Source: Brevibacillus centrosporus (GTDB lineage: Bacteria; Bacillota; Bacilli; Brevibacillales; Brevibacillaceae). Taken from it: a stretch of 57,220 bases of DNA. The DNA is taken from positions 1-57,220 of the forward strand of contig NZ_RHHP01000014.1 of assembly GCF_003710815.1 (NCBI RefSeq). The letters run 5' to 3'. Positions within the stretch are counted from its first letter, which is position 1, and each line of letters begins with the position of its first letter. A model generated the notes under the pieces. That model had not been told where the DNA came from and ran no database searches. It saw only the letters and a list, made by a program, of their open reading frames with translations. Below are positions 24,910 through 33,045 of this stretch, piece by piece. The position numbers and the translations under genes were made by a program.

Positions 24910-25854
24910 TTAGTAACCGCGCCACACTTTTCTTCTGAGCACTCCGGCATAGGCCCACTCTTCTTCACCGGCATCCGCCAAGGTTTGCCCCAAGGCATTC
25001 ATTTTGCTGTCAATCTGGTCGAGATAGTGGAACAGTACAGCGGTTGGCGTCTTGCCGGAAACCGCACTGCCCCAGCCGTTTTCCACTTCGCCATGGTGGC
25101 TGAGGATGCAATGCTTCAAGTGCAGTACCTCCGCGTCCCCCAGTGGAATATCGAGCTTGCGGCATATCCCGCTCACGATCTCTACCCCCATGACCAAGTG
25201 CCCAATCAACTGCCCGGGTGTTGTATAGTCGGGGGCAATCGGATCAGACAGCTCGTACAATTTGCCGATATCATGCATGATGCAGGTCGCATACAGCACA
25301 TCCCGATCCACCTGAGGATAGAGCGGCAACAGTCTCTCCGCTGCCGTCAGCAGGGAAACAATATGCTCGAGCAAGCCGTGGTAGTAGTTATGATGCATCC
25401 GGACGCCTGCTGGGAATTGACGCAGACGGCCGTGAATCTCTTCGTCAGCCAGAGCCTCGCGAATAATCGCTTGCAGTATCTTGCTTTGCAGGCCATCCAC
25501 TGTCTTTAGCAGCTTTTCCCACAGCTCATCGACAGGGACGGGCGAAATCGGGATCAAGGACTCCATCTCGACTTCGTCCGATGTAGATGCAGGCCGAATC
25601 CGCTGAATAACCAACTGCTTCTTTCCCCGGTAGCTTTGCACAGTGGCGTCAATCTTGACGATCCCTTTGACCGCAATCGCTTCCTTGATCTCCGGGCTGA
25701 CATCCCACAGCTTGGCCATAATCGTGCCGGAACGGTCACCCAGCTCCAGATTGAGATATTCACTCTGGTTGCTGGCTACACCCGCTTCTTTCGATTTGAC
25801 CAGGCAAAATCCCACTACCCGCTCTCCTTCCAGATACTCCGCCAAATATTTCAT
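24910..25854 (-). CDS. yhaM: 3'-5' exoribonuclease YhaM family (OB fold and HD domain)
   Basis: A 314-residue enzyme, the length of Bacillus YhaM. N-terminal OB-fold (about residues 10-95: FCLVKSKEAGVASNQSEYLNLELGDRSGTIMAKLWD) binds nucleic acid; the C-terminal HD domain (about 155-290) carries the metal ligands: HGLLEHIVSLL, IMHDIGK (HD pair) and SHHGE. YhaM degrades RNA and single-stranded DNA 3' to 5' in an Mn2+/Co2+-dependent way and acts in mRNA turnover. ATG 25854 has GGGAGA about 4 nt upstream. It follows the YkvA/DedA genes on the same strand, with an 18-nt gap, so probably the same operon. Confidence 0.92.
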   Translation of the reverse strand: MKYLAEYLEGERVVGFCLVKSKEAGVASNQSEYLNLELGDRSGTIMAKLWDVSPEIKEAIAVKGIVKIDATVQSYRGKKQLVIQRIRPASTSDEVEMESLIPISPVPVDELWEKLLKTVDGLQSKILQAIIREALADEEIHGRLRQFPAGVRMHHNYYHGLLEHIVSLLTAAERLLPLYPQVDRDVLYATCIMHDIGKLYELSDPIAPDYTTPGQLIGHLVMGVEIVSGICRKLDIPLGDAEVLHLKHCILSHHGEVENGWGSAVSGKTPTAVLFHYLDQIDSKMNALGQTLADAGEEEWAYAGVLRRKVWRGY

Positions 25855-25872
25855 CTTTTCTCCCATCCCAGC

Positions 25873-26430
25873 CTATTTTTTTCGGAACAAGGTCTCTTCC
25901 AGCTTTTTCACGATCTTTTTGCCGACCAAATCATCTGCTGACTTGACCACCTTCGTGATCACGCTAAGCACATCCTCTTGGCCGTTCCAATGCTCCCGGA
26001 CGACGACTTCATCGACATCCACGAGAATTTTCCGCAAGGCGTAAACAGCCAGAATCACATCATCGAGTAGCCCGAAGCCTCCAACCAACACTTCCGGGAT
26101 AAAATCGATAGGAGTAATAAAGTAAGCGACAGCAACACCCGCGATCGCTTTGGATTGGACGCTCACTCGCTTGTCGAGCATCAGTCTTGCCAGCAGCACG
26201 AACAGGTCAGGAGCTAGCAGAATATAGCTGGCAACCGTTTCATTGACGCCTTTATCTTTGATGAAGCCTTCTATCTTTTCCCGCAGTTTATCGTAAAAAC
26301 GTTGATGCTTTTCCGGCAGCACGACCGGAATCAGCTCTTGTGTCTGTCGCACGGCAGGCAAGTTTGCTGTTGTGTCTTCTTCTACTTTGTGATCTTCTTT
26401 GCGGTCTTCTTTGCGGTCTTCTTCATTCAT
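25873..26430 (-). CDS. YkvA-type DUF1232 membrane-associated protein
   Basis: A 185-residue protein. The N-terminal about 40 residues are highly charged with a short repeat (RKEDRKED). The DUF1232 core is at about residues 95-140: SVQSKAIAGVAVAYFITPIDFIPE, the signature YFITPIDFIPE being typical, then GLLDDVILAVYALRKIL. The function is unknown; family members are small membrane proteins. ATG 26430 has GGGAGG 7 nt upstream and overlaps the DedA stop codon (ATGA), so translation is coupled. Same operon as DedA and probably yhaM. Confidence 0.87.
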   Translation of the reverse strand: MNEEDRKEDRKEDHKVEEDTTANLPAVRQTQELIPVVLPEKHQRFYDKLREKIEGFIKDKGVNETVASYILLAPDLFVLLARLMLDKRVSVQSKAIAGVAVAYFITPIDFIPEVLVGGFGLLDDVILAVYALRKILVDVDEVVVREHWNGQEDVLSVITKVVKSADDLVGKKIVKKLEETLFRKK

Positions 26431-27056
26431 TGTGATTCCTCCCGTTTTGGTTTTCTTGCCACGCTGACTCGATGGCGTACATAGGACCAAATCGCGACGA
26501 TCGCCAATAGCCCCAAGCATACGATAGCGAGGTTGCGGGAAATCAGGTCAAACATTTCATCCCAGCGCTCCCCGAGCTGCCAGCCTAACGTGACAAACAG
26601 AAGACTCCAAAAGAGGCCTCCCAGATACGTGTAAAGCATGAAGGTGGGAAACGGCAATCGGGTGATGCCTGCAAAATACGCTGTAAACTGTCTGACTCCC
26701 GGAATGAAGTATCCGACAGGCAGCGCCCATTTTCCAACGCGATTGAACCAATCCTCTGTCCTCTTGTAGACAGTGTACCCCAAGCCAAATCGCTTTCCAT
26801 AGCGTTCAATAAAGGTGTATCCAAGAGTACGGCCAATCCAGTAAGCAGCCGTCATTGCCGTCACGGAGCCGAGAAAGCACACGAGAAAGGTAGGCCAATA
26901 ATCTAATTTACCCGTAGAGACGAGAAAACCGGAAAAAACGAGCAGCGTTTCTTCTGGCAGCGGCATTCCCAGAATCCCCAGAAAAAATAGACCAAACAAA
27001 GCTCCGTAACCGTATTGCGTAATATATCCGCCAAAAGACGACATCATTTCTTCCAT
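26427..27056 (-). CDS. DedA family membrane protein
   Basis: A 209-residue integral membrane protein with the DedA/SNARE-associated fold. Signature motifs: GILGMPLPEETLLVFSGFL near residue 28 (conserved Glu pair), FLGSVTAMTAAYWIGRTLG near 60 and the amphipathic RVGKWALPVGYFIPGVRQFTAYFAGITRLP near 110 with conserved Arg and Pro. DedA proteins act as flippases or scramblases for phospholipid and C55-P carriers and affect envelope integrity. Ribosome binding site GTGAGG is close to ATG 27056. Heads the DedA-YkvA(-YhaM) operon. Confidence 0.93.
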   Translation of the reverse strand: MEEMMSSFGGYITQYGYGALFGLFFLGILGMPLPEETLLVFSGFLVSTGKLDYWPTFLVCFLGSVTAMTAAYWIGRTLGYTFIERYGKRFGLGYTVYKRTEDWFNRVGKWALPVGYFIPGVRQFTAYFAGITRLPFPTFMLYTYLGGLFWSLLFVTLGWQLGERWDEMFDLISRNLAIVCLGLLAIVAIWSYVRHRVSVARKPKREESQ

Positions 27057-27344
27057 TTTGCCTCACCACTTTTCTGGCTTGTCCGCCCTATTCTCCATTA
27101 TGCCAAAAGATAGCTGCGTTCTCAAATCAGCCCGGTTGACTTTATTCCTCTGGCGTTGTACGGTTACCTAGATCACTAAATTAAAACAAGCCGTCAAAAT
27201 TGGGGCTCACCTTCTTGTTGAGTAAAAATAAACTTTTTGTAGAAAAATGGCGAATCTATAGACAGGCGCCGTGGCTTTCCAAATGTCGATTCGGTATAAT
27301 AAAGCGTAGAGAAAGAGAAACGGGATAAACGAGGGACAGGCCGG

Positions 27345-27830
27345 ATGTGGAAAAAAATCTACCGCAAACTAAAGTTTGAGTACTACAAGCTGATTCGTAT
27401 GAAGGGTGCTCCTTCATTTGTCGCCCGCGGTTTTTCCGTAGGTATTTTCGTCGAATTCATTACCTTGCCAACTTTTGGTTTGGCGTTTTTACTTCTGTTT
27501 CCACTGATTAAAATTTTTCGCGCCAGTTTGCCAGCTGGATTGATTGCGTTTGTTATCGGCAAGTTAGTCCTCCCAGTTTTTATGGTACTCAATTACAATC
27601 TTGGGTACGCGATCGTCGGCAAGCCTATGAATGAGCATTTCGCTCACGGTGCGATGCCTCCATGGGAAAAATGGCTGCTCTGGATGAAGGAAAAAGGCCT
27701 CGCCTATTTTACAGGGAGCGCCGTGATGGGCTTTGTTGTAGCAATCGCCAGCTATTTTCTCGTTTACGCTGCCCTTCAGTTATATCGCCGCAAAAAAATG
27801 CGTCGCTCCGTCTCTCGCAGTACCTCGTAA
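27345..27830 (+). CDS. DUF2062 membrane protein
   Basis: A 161-residue protein with three or four hydrophobic segments. The DUF2062 signature is visible: an N-terminal basic segment, then ARGFSVGIFVEFITLPTFGLAFLLLFPLIKIFR. The function of this family is unknown. It is divergent from dedA, preceded by a TATAAT (27295-27300) that may be its -10 with a poor -35. A terminator follows. Confidence 0.85.
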   Translation: MWKKIYRKLKFEYYKLIRMKGAPSFVARGFSVGIFVEFITLPTFGLAFLLLFPLIKIFRASLPAGLIAFVIGKLVLPVFMVLNYNLGYAIVGKPMNEHFAHGAMPPWEKWLLWMKEKGLAYFTGSAVMGFVVAIASYFLVYAALQLYRRKKMRRSVSRSTS

Positions 27831-27859
27831 GAGATGCCGCACGCAACGCACTTGCATAA

Positions 27860-27898
27860 AAAAAGACCGGTTCTGAGTAGATCAGACCGGCCTTTTTA
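27860..27898. terminator. Bidirectional terminator of the DUF2062 gene
   Basis: An approximately 12-bp stem (27864-27876 with 27882-27893, one bulge) with A7 before and T5 after, serving both convergent genes. Confidence 0.85.
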
Positions 27899-27912
27899 TT
27901 TTGTTTACACGC

Positions 27913-28134
27913 TTATGCAAAGTAGCCTTTATCCCGCAGTTGCTCCATGATTTCGGCAACGGTCATATCTTGCTTCAAGAGCTCCAGCGTTAGTTCCACT
28001 TGCTCTGGGGACAGGCCGTTCGCACCCAGGCTTTCACTGATCAACACGAAGTTGGGGCGACGGAAGTACGTTTGCAACGTACGCTTCACTCGTCCTTCCA
28101 GACTTGTTCTCAGCATCAATTCTGTCGTCGACAT
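27913..28134 (-). CDS. Hypothetical protein, 73 residues
   Basis: A small soluble alpha-helical protein; no family recognised. ATG 28134 has AGAGGTGG 5 nt upstream. Residues TTELMLRTSLEGRVKRTLQTYFRRP, then SPEQVELTLELLKQDMTVAEIMEQLRDKG look like a helical bundle with a possible helix-turn-helix-like C-terminus (DMTVAEIMEQLRDKGY), which would allow nucleic-acid binding (inference). Downstream of nadE on the same strand and before a shared terminator. Confidence 0.65.
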   Translation of the reverse strand: MSTTELMLRTSLEGRVKRTLQTYFRRPNFVLISESLGANGLSPEQVELTLELLKQDMTVAEIMEQLRDKGYFA

Positions 28135-28228
28135 CTGTTCCACCTCTTTCTCGAAAAAGATCTATGCATAACCTCTATTATCGTACAAATTTGCCCAAGA
28201 ATCAACTGTTGGCTCAGACTGCCATCCA

Positions 28229-28981
28229 TTAAATTTCCGGCATCAAGTTGCGCTTGTGCTCGGAAATGCGATGGAGGTACTCGATGCGCTCTTTTGCTTC
28301 CGGTCTTGTCTCGCCAGTAATGAGCAAACGGTCCAAGTCTTCATAGGTAAAGCCCATTTCCTGTTCGTCTGTTTGACCTTCCCACAAGTCAGCGGACGGA
28401 GCTTTCGTAATGATCGATGTAGGTACACCCAGCTCTGCTGCCAGGATCCGAACCTCATGCTTCGTCAGGCTGGCAACCGGATTAATATCCGCCAGTCCAT
28501 CTCCGCCTTTGGTCATATAGCCTACGTAAACTTCGCTGCGGTTGCAGGTATCGACAACGAGGTACCCTTTTTGGTTCGCAATCGCGTAAAGAACCGTCAT
28601 GCGAAGACGTGCCTTCGTATTTCCTTTTGTCTTTGCATCCAGTGGTAGCACGCCTTCGATCGAAGGAACGATCGCATCAAATGCCGCTCCGACATCTACG
28701 GTCACCAGGTTTAGACCGATCGCATCTGCCAGGCGCTGCGCATCTTCCGCATGGACATCCTGGGAGTAAGCTGGCAGCCATACCCCGATTACCCGCTCCT
28801 TGCCCAATGCTTGTACGCAGAGCGCAGCTGTCACGGCACTGTCAATCCCGCCGGAAATTCCTACGACTGCGCCACCCAGACCCGGCCCATCAATCTGTTC
28901 ACGAATGAATTGTACGCGCTTTTCCGCGTCTTCTTTTACATGTATCTGGTAGTTCGCCAGATGTTCCTGAAACTTGTCCAT
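28229..28981 (-). CDS. nadE: NH3-dependent NAD+ synthetase
   Basis: A 250-residue enzyme that makes NAD+ from nicotinate adenine dinucleotide (NaAD), ATP and ammonia. The PP-loop GISGGIDSAVTAALC (about residue 38) binds ATP; KGNTKARLRMTVLYAIAN, DTCNRSEVYVGYMTKGGDG and LGVPTSIITKAPSADLW are the NAD synthase family motifs. No glutaminase domain, so it is the ammonia-dependent type (Bacillus NadE about 272 residues). Ribosome binding site GGGGGTAGG precedes ATG 28981. Divergent from map. Probably the same transcript as the 73-residue gene. Confidence 0.95.
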   Translation of the reverse strand: MDKFQEHLANYQIHVKEDAEKRVQFIREQIDGPGLGGAVVGISGGIDSAVTAALCVQALGKERVIGVWLPAYSQDVHAEDAQRLADAIGLNLVTVDVGAAFDAIVPSIEGVLPLDAKTKGNTKARLRMTVLYAIANQKGYLVVDTCNRSEVYVGYMTKGGDGLADINPVASLTKHEVRILAAELGVPTSIITKAPSADLWEGQTDEQEMGFTYEDLDRLLITGETRPEAKERIEYLHRISEHKRNLMPEI

Positions 28982-29111
28982 GCTACCTACCCCCCGGTGA
29001 TTAGTTCTTCCTCATCCTACCACGCAGTTTTCACGGTGGCAATTAGCCTCAAATGGGTCTACACTATATATGTACGCAGTAGTATCAAAAGCGGGGACAA
29101 GGAGAGAGTCG

Positions 29112-29858
29112 ATGATTATCCTCAAGACACCAGAAGAAATTGAACTGATGCGCGCCGCAGGGAAAATATTGGCCGCTTGCCATCGGGAAATTGCGAAGAT
29201 GATTCGTCCTGGCGTTTCTACCTGGGACATTGATCAATTTGTAGAAGAGTTCTTGGCCAAAAACGGAGCTACTCCTGAGCAAAAAGGGTATTCCGGTTAT
29301 CCGTATGCGACCTGTGGCTCAGTCAACGACGTGATCTGCCACGGTTTCCCTAAAAAGGACCCCCTTCAAAACGGAGACATCGTGACAATCGACATGGTTG
29401 TCCGCAAAGACGGCTGGCTGGCTGATTCTGCATGGTCGTATGAAGTCGGTACCGTTTCACCAGAAGCGAAAAAGCTGCTGGAAGTAACGGAAAAGTCGCT
29501 GTACTTAGGGATAGAGCAAGCAGTGGTCGGCAATCGGATCGGGGACATTTCCCACGCGATCCAGACTTTTGCCCAAGCAAACGGCTACTCCGTCGTGCGT
29601 GACTTTACCGGACATGGTATTGGTAAAGATATGCATGAGGAGCCGTACGTGCCGCATTTCGGACCTCCAGGACGCGGACAACGCCTGAAGGAAGGCATGG
29701 TCATCACCATCGAGCCTATGCTCAATATCGGTACGTATCACGCCAAGATCGATGCAGATGGCTGGACAGCTCGCACACAGGACGGACAGCTCTCTGCGCA
29801 ATATGAGCACACCATCGCCATTACAGCGGATGGACCTGTCATTTTGACTAAACAATAA
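29112..29858 (+). CDS. map: Type I methionine aminopeptidase
   Basis: A 248-residue pita-bread metalloprotease that removes the initiator methionine from new proteins. The N-terminus MIILKTPEEIELMRAAGKILA is typical; metal ligands lie in the motifs DIVTIDMVV (Asp), DSAWSYEVG (Asp), GHGIGKDMHEEPYVPHFG (His), ITIEPM (Glu) and QYEHTIAI (Glu). There is no N-terminal zinc-finger extension. ATG 29112 has AAGGAGAG 7 nt upstream; the open frame upstream of it lacks a ribosome binding site. Monocistronic with a terminator. Confidence 0.96.
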   Translation: MIILKTPEEIELMRAAGKILAACHREIAKMIRPGVSTWDIDQFVEEFLAKNGATPEQKGYSGYPYATCGSVNDVICHGFPKKDPLQNGDIVTIDMVVRKDGWLADSAWSYEVGTVSPEAKKLLEVTEKSLYLGIEQAVVGNRIGDISHAIQTFAQANGYSVVRDFTGHGIGKDMHEEPYVPHFGPPGRGQRLKEGMVITIEPMLNIGTYHAKIDADGWTARTQDGQLSAQYEHTIAITADGPVILTKQ

Positions 29859-29872
29859 GGTCATGACTACAG

Positions 29873-29899
29873 AAAAAAGCCCATTACAGGGCTTTTTTC
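29873..29899 (+). terminator. Terminator of map
   Basis: A 10-bp perfect stem (29873-29882 with 29889-29898) with a 6-nt loop and a T run. Confidence 0.9.
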
Positions 29900-29943
29900 T
29901 TTTGCCTGTGGTTCTCCGATGTGCTGAATCGAACATCGGAAAC

Positions 29944-30003
29944 TTGACAGTTGACTGGCAGGTTCGTATGATGCAAGTACATTTGTTACTAACTAGTAAC
30001 AAA
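29944..30003 (+). promoter_or_regulatory. Promoter and TetR-type operator of the luciferase-like/TetR operon
   Basis: TTGACA (29944-29949), 17 nt, TATGAT (29967-29972) is a near-consensus vegetative promoter. Just downstream, over the expected start of transcription, TTTGTTACTA (29982-29991) and TAGTAACAAA (29994-30003) form a perfect 10-bp inverted repeat with a 2-bp centre. The second gene of the operon is a TetR repressor, so autorepression is a strong inference. Confidence 0.8.
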
Positions 30004-30026
30004 CCTTCAAAGGAGGTTTTTCATAC

Positions 30027-31064
30027 ATGTCTTCATCTGCTAATGACAGCCATGCTTCATCCAAGCAGCTTCGCAATATACCCCTGTCGGTTTTGGATTT
30101 GTCTCCAATCGTAGAGGGCAGCAACGCTACCGAGTCGTACAAAAAAAGTCTAGATCTGGCTCAGCATGTGGAGAAATGGGGATACCATCGCTTTTGGCTG
30201 GCCGAGCATCATTCCATGCCGAGCGTAGCCAGCTCCGCCACGTCTGTTTTGATTGGTCATATCGCGGGAGGTACTACGACACTGCGCGTAGGTTCTGGCG
30301 GGATCATGCTCCCGAATCACGCACCTCTGGCCATCGCCGAACAGTTCGGCACTTTAGAATCCCTATATCCTGGGCGCATTGATCTCGGACTGGGAAGAGC
30401 ACCGGGAGCGGACCAGCGCACAGCGCGTGCTTTGCGACGCGACTTGCGAAATGGCGAGGACTTTCCTGAACTTCTGCAAGAGCTGCGCGCATATTTCAAT
30501 CCTAGCCTCGGCCATACCCCTGCAGGTGTACGCGCCGTTCCAGGCGAGGGGCTGAGCATCCCGATCTGGCTGCTCGGCTCCAGCGATTTCAGCGCCCGTC
30601 TTGCCGGTCTGCTCGGATTGCCGTTCGCTTTTGCCGGACATTTTTCACCCAACTACACCCTGCCTGCACTGCAAACCTATCGTCACAGCTTCCGTCCGTC
30701 TGAGGTACTTCAGGAGCCGTATGCGATGGTCGGGGTCAACGTCATGGCTGCCGACACAGATGAAACAGCGGAGCGACTCGCTACCACTCATTTCCAGGCG
30801 TTCCTGAATATTATCCGTGGCGATCTCAAGCCCATTCAGCCTCCAGTGGATAGCATGGATGACCTGTGGACGGAGTTTGAAAAGCTGTCCGTTCAGTCCC
30901 AGCTTCGTTCCTCCATCATCGGCAGCCCGGACAAAGTCAAAGAGGAGCTGCAGTCCCTCTTGAACGCTACACAAGCTGACGAGCTGATGATCACGACGTC
31001 CATGTTTGATCATGCAGACCGCCTGCGCTCCTATGAAATCGTGGCCGATATCTGGAAGTCCTAG
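30027..31064 (+). CDS. LLM-class flavin-dependent oxidoreductase (MsnO8-like)
   Basis: A 345-residue TIM-barrel oxidoreductase of the bacterial luciferase-like family. Motifs: [15 protein letters not shown] near the N-terminus, [20 protein letters not shown] (about residue 50) and [23 protein letters not shown], then DLGLGRAPG. These match the MsnO8 subfamily, which uses reduced FMN supplied by a partner reductase; the substrate is unknown. A perfect ribosome binding site (AAAGGAGG) lies upstream of ATG 30027. First gene of an operon with the TetR regulator, controlled by the operator at 29982-30003. Such operons often respond to small organic compounds. Confidence 0.92.
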   Translation: MSSSANDSHASSKQLRNIPLSVLDLSPIVEGSNATESYKKSLDLAQHVEKWGYHRFWLAEHHSMPSVASSATSVLIGHIAGGTTTLRVGSGGIMLPNHAPLAIAEQFGTLESLYPGRIDLGLGRAPGADQRTARALRRDLRNGEDFPELLQELRAYFNPSLGHTPAGVRAVPGEGLSIPIWLLGSSDFSARLAGLLGLPFAFAGHFSPNYTLPALQTYRHSFRPSEVLQEPYAMVGVNVMAADTDETAERLATTHFQAFLNIIRGDLKPIQPPVDSMDDLWTEFEKLSVQSQLRSSIIGSPDKVKEELQSLLNATQADELMITTSMFDHADRLRSYEIVADIWKS

Positions 31065-31068
31065 CATC

Positions 31069-31668
31069 ATGACCACTGGGAAACGAACGCGAATCCCGCG
31101 GGAGCAGGCGCAGGAAATCATCCTGAACGCTGCCGAGGAGCTGTTTGATCAGGAAGGCATACACGCAGTCAGTGTGGACGCCGTGGTCGAGCGGGCTGGG
31201 ATTAACAAGATGAGTGTGTATCGTCAGTTTTCCTCCAAGACCGACCTGATCTTAGCTTACATCAGCCGCAAGCAGGAGGCTTTTTGGACAGAGTGGAACC
31301 TCAGCTTGTCCAAGCATCCTGACCAGCCCCGGGAGCAGTTGATTCAGTTTTTTCGCGACCTGGCCGCCAAAGCCTCCTGCACCGATTATCGAGGCTGCTG
31401 CTTTCTCAATGTTGCCGTTGAATTTCCTGATACTGCGCATCCTGTTCGGGAGCTTGTCACCACACACCAGAGGAGGATTCACGATGCGCTTCTGGAAATG
31501 GCGGAAGCGCTGGGTGCTGCTCATCCGTCTGAGCTTGCCTATACCCTTCGCCTTTTGATGGAAGGGACCTATGCCGAGAGTCAAACATATGGAACCGATA
31601 GTGGCGCCATCCAGATGCTCCCCGCCATTGTGGAGAAGCTGATTGATACATCCATCGCAATCCGATAA
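31069..31668 (+). CDS. TetR/AcrR family transcriptional regulator
   Basis: A 199-residue repressor. Its N-terminal helix-turn-helix is clear: AQEIILNAAEELFDQEGIHAVSVDAVVERAGINKMSVYRQF (residues about 12-52). The ligand-binding domain follows and includes CTDYRGCCFLNVAVEFPD, as in YcdC-like members. The start ATG is 4 nt after the stop of the oxidoreductase gene; the ribosome binding site is weak, so translation depends on coupling. It most likely binds the perfect inverted repeat at 29982-30003 and represses the operon until an inducer binds. Confidence 0.9.
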   Translation: MTTGKRTRIPREQAQEIILNAAEELFDQEGIHAVSVDAVVERAGINKMSVYRQFSSKTDLILAYISRKQEAFWTEWNLSLSKHPDQPREQLIQFFRDLAAKASCTDYRGCCFLNVAVEFPDTAHPVRELVTTHQRRIHDALLEMAEALGAAHPSELAYTLRLLMEGTYAESQTYGTDSGAIQMLPAIVEKLIDTSIAIR

Positions 31669-31694
31669 GAAATCCTCTATCGTGGCCTGTTCAA

Positions 31695-31775
31695 GGAGGA
31701 GCGACCGCGTTTTAGCGGAAAGTTTTACCGAAGTAATGCCTGAAGCGGACGCTGCGGCACTTCGCCATGCGCTCC
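31695..31775 (+). repeat. Structured intergenic element, copy B (three-helix fold)
   Basis: Outer helix GGAGCG/CGCTCC (31698-31703 with 31770-31775), hairpin 1 CCGC/GCGG (31705-31708 with 31715-31718), a GTTTTACCGAA linker, and hairpin 2 (AAGT/ACTT 31731-31734 with 31759-31762, GCC/GGC, AGC/GCT). It shares the first 15 nt with copy A (16610-16680) and the architecture, while hairpin 2 differs in sequence but still pairs. It lies 27 nt after the tetR stop, on the same strand. Confidence 0.55.
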
Positions 31776-31814
31776 GGAATTCATAATCGTAAACGCTTAT
31801 AAATTTCTATACGT

Positions 31815-31859
31815 TAAAAAAGTGGCTTGCCGCATTCCCATGCAGCAGCCACTTTCTAT
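31815..31859. terminator. Bidirectional terminator between tetR and the coiled-coil gene
   Basis: A 9-bp stem (31819-31827 with 31847-31855) with an inner imperfect helix, A6 before it (T6 on the minus strand) and TTTCTATTTG after. Confidence 0.8.
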
Positions 31860-31883
31860 TTGTTTCCACCCATCCTCATGGTT

Positions 31884-32060
31884 TTACCCTTGTACACTTG
31901 TTGCGAGCTTCTTATCGCCTGTCATTGCTTCCAGGTCTTGAATGTCTTTTTCCAATTCCTGAATGTCTTCTTCGATCAGCTTTTTCAAGTGCTGCTTTTC
32001 CCTCAGGACTTTCCTCGTTTGCTCCAAACGCTGGTTCAAGTCAAATACGCCGAGATACAC
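31884..32060 (-). CDS. Small coiled-coil protein, 58 residues
   Basis: A short gene whose start is GTG at 32060, set by GGGAGGG 7 nt upstream; the open frame continues upstream without any ribosome binding site. The product is a continuous charged helix (LNQRLEQTRKVLREKQHLKKLIEEDIQELEKDIQDLE) with heptad spacing, so an oligomeric coiled coil. It has no signal or membrane segment. No family recognised. A terminator follows the stop codon. Confidence 0.62.
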   Translation of the reverse strand: MYLGVFDLNQRLEQTRKVLREKQHLKKLIEEDIQELEKDIQDLEAMTGDKKLATSVQG

Positions 32061-32175
32061 TGCTTTTCCCTCCCTATGTACATTATCCACCTTACATGTT
32101 ATGCGGCCGATCCCATATGTTTCCATGTCAAAAAGCAGTAGACGGGCCTTTTTTTCACGACATCCCCGGCAAGAA

Positions 32176-32214
32176 GCAAAAGAGACCTCCACTTGCGCGC
32201 AGAAGTCTCTTTGT
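32176..32214 (-). terminator. Probable terminator of the PspC gene
   Basis: A stem of about 8-9 bp (32203-32211 with 32179-32187) followed by TTTTGCTTC on the minus strand, directly after the PspC stop codon. Confidence 0.5.
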
Positions 32215-32218
32215 CCTT

Positions 32219-32569
32219 TTAGACGCTTTTGTATTTCCCCAATTCAGTGCGAAGTCTATGGACCTCGTGCACAAGCGCACGCTTCTCCAAGCGATCGATT
32301 TCCGAATCCAGATCGTTCATTCGCGATTGGCTCGGATAGGGGCGTTCAAATCCGTCAAACCCATCCCCCACGTAAGACCATCTAGGCTCTTTCGGCATAA
32401 TCATTGCCAAAAGCAAATAGATCAGGATCGGGATCCCCGTGCAAACGGTTAAAATGACGACCCCCACCCGCACGAGCGTCGAATCCATTCGCAGAAAATG
32501 GGCAATCCCCCCACAAACCCCAAACAGTCGTTTGTCTTGCTGCGAACGATATAAACGTCTTTCCATCAT
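32219..32569 (-). CDS. PspC domain protein
   Basis: A 116-residue membrane protein. The PspC domain is at residues 3-62 (RRLYRSQQDKRLFGVCGGIAHFLRMDSTLVRVGVVIL), with one or two hydrophobic segments (TLVRVGVVILTVCTGIPILIYLLLAMIMP). A charged coiled-coil tail follows (LDSEIDRLEKRALVHEVHRLRTEL). PspC proteins take part in envelope or phage-shock stress responses. ATG 32569 has GGAAGGA about 5 nt upstream. Confidence 0.88.
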   Translation of the reverse strand: MMERRLYRSQQDKRLFGVCGGIAHFLRMDSTLVRVGVVILTVCTGIPILIYLLLAMIMPKEPRWSYVGDGFDGFERPYPSQSRMNDLDSEIDRLEKRALVHEVHRLRTELGKYKSV

Positions 32570-32745
32570 CTTAATCCTTCCTCTCTGCCAGCTTCCGCTT
32601 TGCTTTGTATCTACAGGATACCCCACGGCCAACTATCGCAAAATGGCCCATAGAGGGATTTGTCCTCCGACCCGGGACGGAGATCAGCTGTGTTCTGCAT
32701 GAAATGGGCGTATCCCGTTTACGCTACAAGAAGAGGTGATCAGTC

Positions 32746-32991
32746 ATGCCATTTATCTGGCTCGCAGCTTTCTTATTACTGGCCGGGTGCGCTGGGAACA
32801 CTGCCGAAGAACGCAGCTTCATACAGAGCGATCGACATTTTTACTACCAGCAAAGCGTCGTGCATCCCTTTGGCCTAGAGCCAAACGTCACACCTTACGG
32901 CCCTCCCGTAAATGCCAGCACTTCCGGTGAATACGACCGCTGGATCAGGCCGGATGCGGTTTCCCAATATCCGGGTCTCGTTCCGAAATAA
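32746..32991 (+). CDS. Small lipoprotein, 81 residues
   Basis: A short predicted lipoprotein: a hydrophobic N-terminus and lipobox LLAGC at residues 11-15. The rest (about 65 residues) is polar and rich in Pro, Tyr and Ser (SVVHPFGLEPNVTPYGPPVN) with no recognised domain. It may be a spore or envelope protein, but this is a guess. GAGGTGATC lies 5-6 nt upstream of ATG 32746; a terminator follows the stop codon. Both support a real gene. Confidence 0.65.
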   Translation: MPFIWLAAFLLLAGCAGNTAEERSFIQSDRHFYYQQSVVHPFGLEPNVTPYGPPVNASTSGEYDRWIRPDAVSQYPGLVPK

Positions 32992-33003
32992 CCGAGCGCT
33001 CCA

Positions 33004-33042
33004 AGCAAAAGACCGCTCTGACTTGGAGGGCGGTCTTTGCTC
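33004..33042. terminator. Terminator between the small lipoprotein and flavin reductase genes
   Basis: A perfect 9-bp stem (33008-33016 with 33030-33038) with a 13-nt loop. It can serve both convergent genes; flanking T runs are short. Confidence 0.65.
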
Positions 33043-33045
33043 TTC

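Noticed and set aside
26395..26430. Short direct repeats coding RKED in the YkvA N-terminus
   Set aside because: Only a 12-nt unit repeated about twice inside coding sequence; no sign of a regulatory role.
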